Source of the DNA: Thermogemmatispora onikobensis
GTDB lineage: Bacteria > Chloroflexota > Ktedonobacteria > Ktedonobacterales > Ktedonobacteraceae
Length of the DNA: 64,000 nt
Reading direction: 5' to 3'
Assembly (NCBI RefSeq): GCF_001748285.1
Contig: NZ_BDGT01000001.1
Coordinates: 186,001 to 250,000 of the forward strand
This document shows positions 8,154-17,227 of the stretch, piece by piece (positions within the stretch are counted from its first letter, which is position 1; each line of letters starts with the position of its first letter). The notes beneath the pieces were generated by a model. The model saw nothing but the letters and a program-made list of their open reading frames with translations, had not been told where the DNA came from and did no database searches. A program made the position numbers and the translations under genes.

Positions 8154-8891
8154 TTAGATGGGCTGGAGCAGGACGGTCATGAGCAGGGCCGCGCCAGCTC
8201 CGGCCAGAGTCCACAGCAGTGACCATGGCTCGCCAGGGCGCTGACTCGCCGGCAAGAGATGGCTGGCCCCTAGATAGAGGAGGAAGCCGCTAAAGAAGCC
8301 AAGGTAGCGCGGCAGGAGCACGGTCGGCAGGCTGATCCAGATGGTCGCCAGGGTCCCCAGCAGGGGCGTGCAGGCGAAGAAGAGCAGCCAGGCAAATGCT
8401 TGTCGGCGACTGCTACGGTTGGCCAGTAAGAGGACGACAGCGTTGAGGCCCTCAACAAGATTGTGGAGGATGATGGCCCCGGCCAGGAGCAGCCCGGTGG
8501 CAGGGTTGACGACGAATCCCAGACTGATGGTCGCTCCTTCCAGGAGGCGATGCAGTGAGAAGAAGAGCACAGAGACCACTCCCAGCAGGGGCCGGGGCGC
8601 GCCGTTGGCCGAGGCCTCCTGCTGACCCGCTTGCCAGTGCAAGGCCAGCCTTTCGAGGAGATGAAAGGTGAAGAAACCGCTGGCCAGGGCCGCGAAGGCG
8701 GCAAAGCGCTCGCCCGGAAGAAGCGTTAGCACACTGAAGAGGCGCGGCAGCCATTGAAAGGTCGCCAGACCAACGAGGGCGCCAGCTGCGAAGGCTATAA
8801 CCTGCTGAAGCTGTTCCCGTTGCCTCAAGGCAACGATCCCCCCTGCGCAGGTGGAGCAGAAGGCGATAATCGAGAGCAGAATGGTGCTCAT
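8154..8891 (-). CDS. ZIP-family metal transporter
   Basis: A 245-residue membrane protein of the ZIP (ZupT-like) family, moving divalent metals such as zinc toward the cytoplasm. About seven or eight hydrophobic segments are visible. The signature metal-site helices read LHRLLEGATISLGF and IILHNLVEGLNA, the second being the family HNxxEG motif. The stretch between helices 3 and 4 is short, with only one or two His. The ATG at 8891 follows TGAGGA; the open frame extends to 9185 but the extension is not ZIP-like. It is convergent with the dehydratase gene, 18 nt away. Metal specificity cannot be judged. Confidence 0.85.
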   Translation of the reverse strand: MSTILLSIIAFCSTCAGGIVALRQREQLQQVIAFAAGALVGLATFQWLPRLFSVLTLLPGERFAAFAALASGFFTFHLLERLALHWQAGQQEASANGAPRPLLGVVSVLFFSLHRLLEGATISLGFVVNPATGLLLAGAIILHNLVEGLNAVVLLLANRSSRRQAFAWLLFFACTPLLGTLATIWISLPTVLLPRYLGFFSGFLLYLGASHLLPASQRPGEPWSLLWTLAGAGAALLMTVLLQPI

Positions 8892-9253
8892 CCAGGTCCT
8901 CACTCCTGAACTGGAAGATGCCGATTGAGAGGTCCGCCGCGCTGTCAACGCTGGCGCCAGCAGGAGGCCACATCGTCCTGGCCCCTCCCCTAACAGTGAT
9001 ACCATATTGTTCCTTTTCAAAGCAATGCATTTCTGATGCTGTTGCTCCTGAAAATAGCTTGCTTGCTTGTTGGGAACCACGGCCAGGGGACCAGCCTGCA
9101 GGCAGAGAGGCGAAGCCGGAGCTGGTGAAAACTGGGAGCGAGCGCAAGGGCCAGGGGAGTGCGCGGAGACGAGGAAGGGCGGCAAGACCGCTGGCGCCAG
9201 CGCCGTCGTGTCAGGCGCTGGGCCGGTTCGGTCGGGACTGCTCTGCCCTGCTC

Positions 9254-9676
9254 TCAGACAGCATTGGGGGCGCTCAGCAAGGCATCGATGGCCGCGGTCA
9301 GCGTCTGAAGCTTAAAGGGCTTTTCGACCACAATGGCCCGGGGTGCGATGCTTTTCGCTTGTTCAATCTCGCTGGCTGGCGCCGCGGTGCAGAGAATGAG
9401 CGGGAGATTGCGCGTGTGGGGATGGGCCCGCAGCTGACGGAGTACGTCTTCTCCTGCCATATCGGGCATGTAGAGGTCGAGAATGAGGAGATCGATCGGC
9501 AGCGGGTCAGAGACGTGCCCTTCAGCTTCTTCCCCAGCTGGCCCCTCAGCAAGGAGCGCCGCCAGGCACTCGCGGGGATGTCGATAATGTACCACGCGAT
9601 GACCAGCAAAGTCGAGAAAAGTTACGCAGAGCTTTGCAATGCGCGGATTATCTTCTAGCAGGCCAACCTGCGCCAT
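9254..9676 (-). CDS. Single-domain response regulator (CheY-like receiver)
   Basis: A stand-alone receiver domain of 140 residues. The acidic pocket is LLEDN at residues 6-10, the phospho-acceptor is Asp67 in LLILDLYMPDM, and the conserved Lys119 lies in VVEKPF. Thr at about residue 97 (LCTAAP) fills the switch position. There is no output domain, so it must act by protein contact, for example in a phosphorelay or on a polar complex. No histidine kinase is adjacent. A good sigma-70-type promoter lies about 120 nt upstream (9799-9828). A loop rich in Glu and Gly (residues 44-58) is longer than in CheY. Confidence 0.93.
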   Translation of the reverse strand: MAQVGLLEDNPRIAKLCVTFLDFAGHRVVHYRHPRECLAALLAEGPAGEEAEGHVSDPLPIDLLILDLYMPDMAGEDVLRQLRAHPHTRNLPLILCTAAPASEIEQAKSIAPRAIVVEKPFKLQTLTAAIDALLSAPNAV

Positions 9677-9798
9677 GTTGCTACCTTCTTACTGATGCAA
9701 GCAGAGCTGCTGCTCGCTCTTCGAAGAAACAAAGGGATACAGACAACACCCTGCAACTGTGGTGATGGTTCTCCTTTGCTTAACACATCCCGTTCAAG

Positions 9799-9828
9799 AT
9801 TGTAGTGTTCTTGATAGACGCATGTCAA
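9799..9828 (-). promoter_or_regulatory. Sigma-70 promoter for the response regulator
   Basis: On the minus strand a consensus -35 TTGACA (9828-9823) and -10 TACAAT (9804-9799) are separated by 18 nt. Transcription would start near 9792 and give a leader of about 115 nt. The remainder of the 456-nt gap 9677-10132 shows no gene or other signal I can support. Confidence 0.65.
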
Positions 9829-10132
9829 GATAGTGTTGCACTTGCGAGGGGGAGAAGATGGGGCAGGCCTTGTCTCGACGGGTCGGCCCCGATGCTGTAC
9901 AATGCCTTCAGACGAGGCAGTCCGCCGCTGCACTGCTGCCGTCCTGCCGCCCTGAAGCGCCGTTACCACGCTGTCCCTCGCTGGGTTCTGCTCTCACGCA
10001 GGAGAGCCTGCCCTACCCCGGTCGGCTCTTGTTGGGTGAGTGTGGTGTGGTCTGCCACCATAGGGCTGAGGGAGAGAGCCAGAGCGGCGCCGGGCGAGCC
10101 AGCAATCAGGATGCGAGTGTCACAAGGAACGT

Positions 10133-10597
10133 ATGAGCGAGAGCGAACAGGAACAGGGCCAATTGCACCCCGTGAGTGTGGTCCGCTTCGGCCTGGGGAA
10201 GGAAATTCAGCTCTATCCAGAGGAGCTGGCGGTGGTGAAACGCGAGGAGGGTGAGGAGACGCGCATCCCACTGGCGCAGATCCAGCGTCTGATTCTGATG
10301 CCGGGCGATCCGAATCCCGCCAGGTTGATCTTGTTGGCCGATCTTGACGAGAATGAGACCGTGATGCTGGCTGAGGGGATGAGTAATGTGCGCGATTTTC
10401 GGGCCATGCTGCCGCACTTGCGCGAGCTGGCCCCGCATATTCAGTTTGATCCTCCCGATATGGAGGAGCAGCTGCGCCAGGCGCTCAATACGCGCCGCGC
10501 CTGGACGTTGACCTGCTATGGCGCCATTCTCCTGGTCTGCATCTTACTCTATTTGATTTATTTGCTGGTGGCCTATATCGGCAGTCACCACCCATGA
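10133..10597 (+). CDS. Small C-tail-anchored membrane protein of unknown function
   Basis: I do not recognise this 154-residue protein. Residues 1-120 are acidic and soluble, and residues 125-150 form one strong membrane helix (LTCYGAILLVCILLYLIYLL), leaving the bulk on the cytoplasmic side as a tail-anchored protein. The region 'ELAVVKREEGEETRIPLAQIQRLIL' looks like a small beta-rich PH-like fold that reads and displays a value; this is only an impression. The ATG at 10133 has AAGGA seven bases upstream. It ends inside a perfect 11-bp stem-loop and is convergent with the beta-propeller gene. Confidence 0.75.
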   Translation: MSESEQEQGQLHPVSVVRFGLGKEIQLYPEELAVVKREEGEETRIPLAQIQRLILMPGDPNPARLILLADLDENETVMLAEGMSNVRDFRAMLPHLRELAPHIQFDPPDMEEQLRQALNTRRAWTLTCYGAILLVCILLYLIYLLVAYIGSHHP

Positions 10598-10668
10598 GGG
10601 CCTCGTATCCGGTACGAGGCCCTGCCCTGCCCTGCCCGCGAAGCGGAGCAGGCCGCAACAGGGCAGGG
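10597..10668. terminator. Two stacked stem-loops between convergent genes
   Basis: The first hairpin is a perfect 11-bp stem, AGGGCCTCGTA (10597-10607) and TACGAGGCCCT (10613-10623), loop TCCGG. The second pairs CCCTGCCCTG (10625-10634) with CAGGGCAGGG (10659-10668). Both lie between genes converging at 10597 and 10702, as expected for a bidirectional terminator, but no U-tract follows on either strand. Confidence 0.6.
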
Positions 10669-10701
10669 AGAGGCGCGGCCTGCTTCCCTCCTGACAGTGC
10701 G

Positions 10702-12024
10702 TTAGGGCTGGCCAGGAGCAGGAGGTCCGTCCTGCCGATACGGCGGGCGGGGAGACGATAGCGGTGGCTCTCGTTCCTCCTGCTGGGCAGGCGACTGAGA
10801 CTGCTTCCCCTCTCCCGCCGAGGTCCGTAGCGCACCGAGGAGTCCACGCCGATGACGGCGGTTGCTGCGCGTGAGCCAGTAGAGCAAGGCGAAAAAGGCA
10901 ACAGCCAGGAGGAGAGGGAGCAGGGCGTTGGTGTTCCAGCCACCGCTGCTGCCTGGGAAGAGATAGACGTCATCGACGGCGGCGTAGAGCTGACTGTAGT
11001 CGCTGGCTCCCAAAGCCAGGGCATAGACCTGGCGATTCTTGGGAAGATTGCCGCCGATTACCGCGCTCCAGATCTGCCCGCTGTCGTTGCTGCGTAGGAC
11101 TCCGATGCTGGTCCCCAGATAGAGAGTGGTCGGGCTGCGAAAGTCGATCAGGATGGCGCGCACGCTGACGCGCGCCAGACCTTCTTTGCTGCGCTGCCAG
11201 CTCGCGCCGCCGTTGTGCGAGAGGAAGATGCCCTGGTCGGTGCCGGCGAAGACCAGGTTCGGCTCTCCTCCGCTGAGGGCCGCGGGACGGACGCGATAGA
11301 CGGTGATCCCCTCTGGCAGGCCCCGGCTCAGCGGGCGCCAGCTCTGGCCACCATTGTCCGAGCGATAGATGCCGCCAACGGTGGCCGCCCAGAGTTGACC
11401 TTGATCGCTGACATAGGCCAGGTCATTGATAGGACGGGTCGCTGGCAGTCCCTGATTGGCCGCCCGCCAGTGCCCTCCTCCATCGCTGCTGACAAAAACA
11501 CCGTAGTGGGCCGTCCCAACATAGAGCATACTGGCATGCTCCAGGTCGATGGCCAGGGACGTACAGCTATCTGCCGGCAGCCCCTGATTGACCGCTTGCC
11601 AGTGCCCTCCTCCATCGCTGCTGACAAAAACACCGTGGTTGGTGGCCGCATAGAGGCGGCGCTCGCTGGCATCAAAGCTGAGGGCATTGACGGCCAGGGG
11701 CAGGGGTAAACCCTGGTTGCGAGGCTGCCAGTGCTGGCCGGCATCGCTGCTGGCAAAAATGCCATCCTGGGCGTCTCCCGCATAGAGCTGGGCAGGATCA
11801 GCCGGATTCACTACCAGCGCCCGGATGTGTTCGCGCTGCAGGCCCGTGGATTCCCAGGCGCCTCCAGCGAGAATGCCACTGCTCGGGGCACAGGCCGCCA
11901 GCAGCAGCAATAACCCCAACACCAGCCCTCGCAGGGGGAAGAAGCACAGCGCTCGCCGCCACCGTCCCTTATGAACGGCGGCGAATGACTCGCTCAACGT
12001 AGACAACCGTTTCGTGAATCTCAT
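10702..12024 (-). CDS. Asp-box beta-propeller lipoprotein (YCF48/BNR-like)
   Basis: A 440-residue secreted protein. A basic N-terminus and hydrophobic stretch end in a lipobox (LLLLAACAPS), so the protein is probably lipid-anchored outside. It then has at least six blades carrying Asp-box motifs such as SSDAGQHW, SSDGGGHW (twice), SDNGGQSW and SHNGGASW, the pattern of VPS10/BNR/YCF48 propellers. A C-terminal membrane helix (LLPLLLAVAFFALLYWL) is followed by a basic and then Pro/Ser-rich tail. Propellers of this sort bind proteins or sugars; the ligand is unknown. Two blades share an identical 39-bp segment. The ATG at 12024 overlaps the end of the upstream zinc-ribbon gene by 56 nt, suggesting coupling. 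Catalytic sialidase residues are not apparent. Confidence 0.85.
   Translation of the reverse strand: MRFTKRLSTLSESFAAVHKGRWRRALCFFPLRGLVLGLLLLLAACAPSSGILAGGAWESTGLQREHIRALVVNPADPAQLYAGDAQDGIFASSDAGQHWQPRNQGLPLPLAVNALSFDASERRLYAATNHGVFVSSDGGGHWQAVNQGLPADSCTSLAIDLEHASMLYVGTAHYGVFVSSDGGGHWRAANQGLPATRPINDLAYVSDQGQLWAATVGGIYRSDNGGQSWRPLSRGLPEGITVYRVRPAALSGGEPNLVFAGTDQGIFLSHNGGASWQRSKEGLARVSVRAILIDFRSPTTLYLGTSIGVLRSNDSGQIWSAVIGGNLPKNRQVYALALGASDYSQLYAAVDDVYLFPGSSGGWNTNALLPLLLAVAFFALLYWLTRSNRRHRRGLLGALRTSAGEGKQSQSPAQQEEREPPLSSPRPPYRQDGPPAPGQP
11466..11636. repeat. Identical 39-bp direct repeats inside the beta-propeller gene
   Basis: Positions 11466-11504 and 11598-11636 are identical over 39 bp and 132 bp apart, that is exactly 44 codons or one propeller blade. 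They encode the same Asp-box strand. The identity implies recent blade duplication or gene conversion. Confidence 0.85.
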
Positions 12025-12382
12025 AGCCCCGTGGCAGCTTGGGAGCCTTCCCAGATGCTACCGGCCCCAGCGGCTTCAGCTGACTCAGCAGCGGCAGGGC
12101 CTGGGCTGCCTGGTGCCCCACGCCGCTGGAGCGCGCCAGCAGCGCAATCAGGCGGCGCCGGAGCAGCTCCAGGCCGACTCCCACGGCCAGGGCGCCTACT
12201 CCGGCGGCTACTCCCTGGACCGGGCCGCGCAGAACCGCTGGCCACTGCCGCCGCCGCAGCTCCAGGGCTGGCCGTGACCTGGTTACCAGGCTGCGTGAGA
12301 CCGGTATAACCAGCTCAGCACCGCAGACCGGACAACGCTGGTCCTCCGGCGCACAGCTGGCATGACACTCAGGACAGACCAT
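11969..12382 (-). CDS. Zinc-ribbon protein of unknown function
   Basis: A 137-residue protein with an N-terminal Cys4 zinc ribbon (CPEC at residues 3-6 and CPVC at 17-20, of MVCPECHASCAPEDQRCPVC) and no recognised enzyme domain. Residues 50-85 are Gly/Ala/Leu-rich (GVAAGVGALAVGVGLELL) and could be a weak membrane segment or glycine-zipper helix. The C-terminus is basic. The ATG at 12382 is preceded by GGGAGGAG. It overlaps the start of the beta-propeller lipoprotein gene by 56 nt, so the two are probably co-translated. Similar short zinc ribbons joined to membrane or Gly-rich segments recur in this window (29430-30449), but no function is known to me. Confidence 0.75.
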   Translation of the reverse strand: MVCPECHASCAPEDQRCPVCGAELVIPVSRSLVTRSRPALELRRRQWPAVLRGPVQGVAAGVGALAVGVGLELLRRRLIALLARSSGVGHQAAQALPLLSQLKPLGPVASGKAPKLPRGYEIHETVVYVERVIRRRS

Positions 12383-12483
12383 CGCTCTCCTCCCTTACGT
12401 CCTTTGTGCTTGTCATGCTTGCTTGCCTCTTGCATACAGAAATATAACGAACCGCTGCAAGACCCGGTTTCGTCCCTCCCGCT

Positions 12484-13695
12484 CTAGCCCAGGCCGCTAC
12501 GGCGTCGCTCCTCTAGAATCTCTTCGAGCGCTGCGACCACAATAGCGTTCTCCTCGATGGTGTTGTAAAAATACGGGGAGATACGCACAAGGCCAGGCCG
12601 CGAATCGACGATGATATTGCGCTGGATCAGCTCGGCCACAACCTGCTCGGGCTGCTCCACCTCTAGCATGACGATCGAGCTGCGTCGCTCGGGCTCGCGG
12701 GGAGCATGCACCTGCCAACCATGCTCGCGCGCCCGCGCAATCAGGTCGTTGGTCAGGTAGCGTGTGCGCTCGCAGATGGTCTCAACGCCAATCTCGCGTA
12801 CAATCTCCATGCCAGCATTGGCAACGTAGACAGACGGGACCGCCGGCGTCCCTAGCTCGATCCGAGCCGCATCTGAGCGAAATTCCAGCTCGCGCGTCTT
12901 GAACTGGAATTGCTCGCGATGGCCAAACCAGCCAGCTATTGTCGGCTCTAACTGCGAGAGCAGCCCCTCACGGATATAGACGAAGGCCAGACCAGGGCCC
13001 CCCATCAACCATTTCAGGGTGCCGCTGACCAGAATATCGATGTCCATTGCTTCGACGTCGATGGGGATCTGCCCCGTGCCCTGGTAGTCATCGATCAGCA
13101 GGTAGGCCCCCTGCTTGTGAGCAATATCGGCCACCGCCCGTACGTCCTGGATGTAGCCGCTGGTATAGAAGACGCGCGAGGTGGCAACCAGGAGGGTACG
13201 CTCGTCTACTTTCTCTTCGAACAGCTCGGGGGGGGTGTAGATGCGGTCAGGGCTTTCGACAAAGACGCATTCGACGCCCAGGCGCCGCTTGGCCAGCCAT
13301 TGATAGGCCAGGGTTGGGAAATCCATGTCGGCCAGGACCACTTTGTTGCGCTGACGATAGTCAAAAGCGCTGGCAATGGCCCCAAGGGCCACGGAGACAT
13401 TGGGGGCAAGAGCAACCTCGTGTGGCTCCGCACCGATGATGGCCGCAAACTGACGCCGCGCCCGCTCTAGCTCGCCCAGCCAGATCTCATACCAGGCGTG
13501 GGCCCCCCATTCATTCCAGCGCTCCATGAATTCAGCCAGACGCGCCATCCCACGCTGCGAGAGGGCCCCCAGCGAGCAGCTATTGAGATAGGTCTTGCGC
13601 TGGAGAATGGGAAATTCCTTTCGGTAAGCCTCTAGCTCAGGATGCTCTACCGCAGACGGCGCCGGATACGGCACACGCGACGCATCCGTGGTCAT
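12484..13695 (-). CDS. PLP-dependent aminotransferase class V-fold enzyme
   Basis: A 403-residue fold-type I PLP enzyme of the class V group (cysteine desulfurase/kynureninase-like). The cofactor lysine is probably Lys228 in LVSGTLKWLMGGPG, with the Asp pair LLIDDYQGTGQ (about 200-209) that holds the pyridine ring. The expected desulfurase active-site Cys loop is not evident, so cysteine desulfurase activity is unlikely. The ATG at 13695 follows AAGGAG; an upstream extension to 13818 lacks a ribosome site. It is the last of three PLP enzyme genes on the minus strand (with 14078 and 15342). Reaction and substrate unknown; selenocysteine-lyase or isopenicillin-epimerase-like roles are alternatives. 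Confidence 0.85.
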   Translation of the reverse strand: MTTDASRVPYPAPSAVEHPELEAYRKEFPILQRKTYLNSCSLGALSQRGMARLAEFMERWNEWGAHAWYEIWLGELERARRQFAAIIGAEPHEVALAPNVSVALGAIASAFDYRQRNKVVLADMDFPTLAYQWLAKRRLGVECVFVESPDRIYTPPELFEEKVDERTLLVATSRVFYTSGYIQDVRAVADIAHKQGAYLLIDDYQGTGQIPIDVEAMDIDILVSGTLKWLMGGPGLAFVYIREGLLSQLEPTIAGWFGHREQFQFKTRELEFRSDAARIELGTPAVPSVYVANAGMEIVREIGVETICERTRYLTNDLIARAREHGWQVHAPREPERRSSIVMLEVEQPEQVVAELIQRNIIVDSRPGLVRISPYFYNTIEENAIVVAALEEILEERRRSGLG

Positions 13696-13975
13696 AGCTG
13701 CTTGCTCCTTGCTTGCTGGTATCGGTCTCTGTTTGCTCTTGTGCGGGCTGCCTCTGGGCAACAGTTGGGAAGCTTCAGCAGCGGACAAGCCTGCCTGCTC
13801 CGGCTCTGACCACAGCAAGAATGTGGCTTCGCCCGCACTGCTGTCTTTGCTCTTGCTCTCTTTCTATTCTAGCGAGGCTCCTGACACCCAGGAGTAGACT
13901 ACGCTGGCAGCGCCCTGTAGCCTTCCCACTTCCTCGAACAGGCCGGTGCAGGCTCTCTCTCCGCCGCCAGCCCAG

Positions 13976-14004
13976 AGTATACCAGATCCGTCTCTGCTTG
14001 TCTT
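13976..14004 (-). promoter_or_regulatory. Candidate promoter for the class V PLP gene
   Basis: On the minus strand AAGACA (14004-13999), 17 nt, then TATACT (13981-13976) preceded by TGG, an extended -10. It lies in the 382-nt gap 13696-14077 and would give a leader of roughly 270 nt. Nothing else in that gap is recognisable. Confidence 0.45.
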
Positions 14005-14077
14005 CCCACCTCTCGCCAGACCACGACCAGCGAGCGGGGGAGGGGGAGACGGAGCCAGCGATTGGCCTGCTCCAGTC

Positions 14078-15268
14078 CTAGGAGCGCATGTTGCGGGCCA
14101 GTGCGCGCATGCTACGCAGCAGTGAGACTGCCGCCCGCTCAACTTCGTCGACGCTGCTCCAGCGCCCGAGGGTGAGGCGCAGAGCGCCCAGAGCACGCGC
14201 GCGCCCCAGGCCCATCGCCAGGAGGACAGGCGACGGGTCGGTGCTCCCTTCGTGGCAGGCCGAGCCGGTGGAAGCAGCTACTTCCGGTGTGGCAGCCAGA
14301 ATCTCCTCGCCGCTGAGGCCACTGATGCTGACGTTCAGCGTGTTGGGCAGGCGCTCCTCGGGGTGGCCATTGAGCTGGACCTGCTCGCCCAGGCTTTCGC
14401 GCAGGCGCTGCCAGAGCAGATCTCGCAGACGTCGCAGTCGCGCGCTCTCCGACGGCAGACGCTCCGCCGCCAGGCGGCAGGCGGCGCCCAGGGCCACACA
14501 GGCCGCCACGCTCTCGGTCCCAGCCCGCAGGCCACGCTCCTGTCCTCCGCCATAGAGGACCGGCTCTAAGGTAAAGCCCAGACCACGGCGCACATAGAGC
14601 GCGCCGACACCTTTGGGGGCGTAGAGCTTGTGACCGGCCACCGTCAGCAAGTCTACCCCCAGGTCGGCTACAGAGGTGGTGATCTTGCCGACGCTCTGCG
14701 CAGCATCGCTATGCATGAGCGCGCCGTAGTGGTGTGCAATGGCGGCGATCTCAGCGAGCGGCTGCAGGGTGCCGGTTTCGTTGTTGGCATGCATGACGCT
14801 GACCAGCACCGTGCGTCGATCGATCGCCCGCTCAACCTGCTCCGGGGAGACCCGCCCGTACTCGTCGACCGGCAAATAGGTGACACGGAAGCCGTGGAGT
14901 CGTTCCAACGCGCGACAGGTGTTGAGAACAGCCGGATGCTCGGTGACCTGGGTGATGATGTGATCACCCTGGCCCTGCTCCCTGCACGCCAGGGCCACAC
15001 CCCGAATGGCCAGGTTGTCGCTCTCGGAACCGCCACCGGTGAAGATGATCTCCCCAGGGGAACAGCCGAGCAGGGTGGCAACATCAGCCCGCGAGCGTTC
15101 GAGGGCCTGATGGGCCGCCCAGCCATAGCTGTGGGCGCTGGAGGGATTGCCAAAATGCTCGCGCAGGTACGGGAGCATAGCCTCGACAACGACCGGGTCA
15201 ACCGGGGTGGTGGCATTGTAGTCCAGATAGAGCAGATCACTACGTAACCCTGGATGCCGCAAACTCAT
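14078..15268 (-). CDS. Cysteine desulfurase (NifS/IscS family)
   Basis: A 396-residue PLP enzyme that removes sulfur from L-cysteine as an enzyme persulfide for Fe-S clusters, thio-modified tRNA or other acceptors. The start YLDYNATTPVDPVV is the family hallmark. Lys214 in TVAGHKLYAPKG binds PLP, the His-Asn pair VMHANNETG is present, and the catalytic Cys338 sits in STGSACHEGS. The ATG at 15268 lies behind a purine-rich GGAGG stretch; the open frame to 15334 is not family-like. It has no iscU or iscR beside it, so it is a stand-alone copy. Neighbours are two other PLP enzymes and a glutaredoxin-like gene. In an organism with tRNA-Sec, delivery of selenium is another possibility. Confidence 0.94.
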   Translation of the reverse strand: MSLRHPGLRSDLLYLDYNATTPVDPVVVEAMLPYLREHFGNPSSAHSYGWAAHQALERSRADVATLLGCSPGEIIFTGGGSESDNLAIRGVALACREQGQGDHIITQVTEHPAVLNTCRALERLHGFRVTYLPVDEYGRVSPEQVERAIDRRTVLVSVMHANNETGTLQPLAEIAAIAHHYGALMHSDAAQSVGKITTSVADLGVDLLTVAGHKLYAPKGVGALYVRRGLGFTLEPVLYGGGQERGLRAGTESVAACVALGAACRLAAERLPSESARLRRLRDLLWQRLRESLGEQVQLNGHPEERLPNTLNVSISGLSGEEILAATPEVAASTGSACHEGSTDPSPVLLAMGLGRARALGALRLTLGRWSSVDEVERAAVSLLRSMRALARNMRS

Positions 15269-15341
15269 GCTGGCCTTCCGCCTCCTTCCTTCCTGTTCGC
15301 CTCTTATTCGTACAGCCTGGCGCTGGCCCCCCACCGGCAGT

Positions 15342-16841
15342 CTAGGGGCGCTGGGCTAGCTCGGCCTCCAGTCCCTCCTGCAGCTCTTGCCACAATCCCC
15401 GCACAGTCTCCTCGCAGGTGCGCAGATTGCCGATGGCGGCCCGCAAACTATATCTGCCGCGCAGCCTGGTATGCGAGAGGAAGTAGTGGCCCGCTCCATT
15501 GATGCGATTGAGCAGGCGCTCGTTGAGAGCGGCCAGCTGCTCCTCATCGTCGAGGCCGCGCGGATGGGCCCGGAAGCAGACCGTGCTGAAGGGCGTGGGC
15601 GCCAGGCGTTCAAAATCAGGCGCCTCGTCAATCCACTGGGCCAGGAGCTGCCCGAGGCGAATGTGCTCGCGCAGACGCGCCTGCAGCCCCTCCTGCCCAA
15701 AGTAACGCATGATCATCCACAGCTTCAGGGAGCGGAAGCGCCGCCCGAGCGAGATGCCATAATCCATGAGATTGGGAGCCTCCTCGTCGGTGCGCAGAAT
15801 CTCCAGTACCAGGCTGAAGGTGGCCTTGACAATCTCGGGCTTGCGGGTGAAGAAGACACTGCAGTCTAGCGGTGTAAAGAGCCACTTGTGGGGATTGACA
15901 ATAAAGCTGTCGGCTCGCTCGCAGCCGGCCAGGATGTGACGATACTCCGGCAGCAGGGCGGCAACACCTGCGTACGAGGCGTCGATATGCAACCAGAGGC
16001 CATAGCGCTCGCAGAGATCAGCAATAGCCGGGACCGGGTCGACACTGGTGGTCGAGGTTGTGCCCACAGTCGCCACAACAGCGAAGGGCCTCCAGCCCGC
16101 CGCCAGGTCCTCCTTAATCGCCCGCTCCAGAGCCGCAACATCCAGGCGATACTCGTCATCGACGGGGATCTTGCGCAAGCCCTCCAGCCCCACGCCCAGA
16201 ACGATGCCAGCCTTGTCTACGGCAGAGTGGGCCTCCTGCGAGGCATAATAACGCAGGCGCGGCACCTCGGGCCGCCCACTCATGCCCCGCTGACGAATCT
16301 GCAAATCGCTGAGGGCTTCGCGGGCCGCCGCCAGGGCGTAGAGCGTGCCGGCAGAGGCCGTATCGTTGATGACCCCAAAGAGCGGCTCGGGCAGGCCAAG
16401 CATCTGCCGCAACCAGTCGAGCGCCACTTGCTCTAGCTCAGTGGCCGCCGGAGAGGTGCGCCAGAGCATGGCATTCACGTTGAGGGCCGCGGTAAGCAGT
16501 TCGCCAAGGATGCCCGGGCCGGAGCCGGTAATGCCAAAGAAGCCCATGAAGCCAGGAGCATTCCAGTGGGTGATGCCGGGGAGAAGAATGCGCTCAAAGT
16601 CGGCAAGGATGGCTTGCATCGATTCGGGCTGCTGCGGCGGTTGAGCCGGCAAAGCCCGCCGGATATCGCCCGGCTGCGTGCGCGCAAGCACGGGATAGTC
16701 GCCGACCTGCTCCAGATAATCAGCGACCCAGTCGACCACCTGGTGAGCATAGAGGCGAAAGCTGGCCGGGTCCATATCACCGGTCGCTTGCTCCTGTTGG
16801 GCGGGATCAAGGGTTGCTCGTTTCTGCTCTTGTTCTTCCAT
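15342..16841 (-). CDS. PLP-dependent amino-acid decarboxylase (group II, aromatic-amino-acid decarboxylase-like)
   Basis: A 499-residue decarboxylase of the DDC family, converting an amino acid (often Trp, Tyr or Dopa) to its amine. The PLP lysine is Lys319 in VNPHKWLFTPLDCS, His205 (SQEAHSAVDKA) stacks on the cofactor and Asp287 (HIDASYAG) pairs with the ring nitrogen. The N-terminal THWNAPGFMGFFGI matches the family substrate region. Length is typical. ATG at 16841 has AGGAGCAGGA before it; an upstream ATG at 16868 lies ahead of that site. It is 74 nt upstream of the cysteine desulfurase gene on the same strand. Substrate cannot be read reliably from sequence. Confidence 0.93.
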   Translation of the reverse strand: MEEQEQKRATLDPAQQEQATGDMDPASFRLYAHQVVDWVADYLEQVGDYPVLARTQPGDIRRALPAQPPQQPESMQAILADFERILLPGITHWNAPGFMGFFGITGSGPGILGELLTAALNVNAMLWRTSPAATELEQVALDWLRQMLGLPEPLFGVINDTASAGTLYALAAAREALSDLQIRQRGMSGRPEVPRLRYYASQEAHSAVDKAGIVLGVGLEGLRKIPVDDEYRLDVAALERAIKEDLAAGWRPFAVVATVGTTSTTSVDPVPAIADLCERYGLWLHIDASYAGVAALLPEYRHILAGCERADSFIVNPHKWLFTPLDCSVFFTRKPEIVKATFSLVLEILRTDEEAPNLMDYGISLGRRFRSLKLWMIMRYFGQEGLQARLREHIRLGQLLAQWIDEAPDFERLAPTPFSTVCFRAHPRGLDDEEQLAALNERLLNRINGAGHYFLSHTRLRGRYSLRAAIGNLRTCEETVRGLWQELQEGLEAELAQRP

Positions 16842-17227
16842 CGCCAGATTTCCTGCTCCTCTCAACATCGATCGGCCCGCCTCTGCTGCCTGCCAGGTTC
16901 CCGCCTGGAGCGGTCGGTTCCGCGGGCGCCGGGGACCTTGCAGGTGAGCTGCAGCTAGCCTGCTGGCGCATCTCCAGAGCCGGCACTAGACTTCTGGAGA
17001 CGGCGAAGACCGGTCGTTTAGATCTTATCACATCTGGTCACCAGGTGGGACAGGCCCGCCCCCGTTCAGAGCGTAGAGGATGCAGGATGCAGGCAGCAGG
17101 CTAGCTGCCAGCGCCTTCTGTCGTGGAATCCTCGCGGTATCCGAATAGAATAGGGAGCAACGAGCAGATCCCAGAAACAGATGGCGCTGAGCAGCCAGCC
17201 CTGGCCTGGCTGCCTGACGAGTCGGCT
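16842..17227. other. Gap without recognised gene
   Basis: This 386-nt interval between the glutaredoxin stop and the decarboxylase start holds short overlapping reading frames with no family resemblance. I see no clear promoter or hairpin. Confidence 0.5.

Noticed and set aside
9805-10254. 149-codon plus-strand frame upstream of the tail-anchored protein
   Set aside because: It overlaps the promoter of the response regulator and the start of the next gene, and its composition is random-like.
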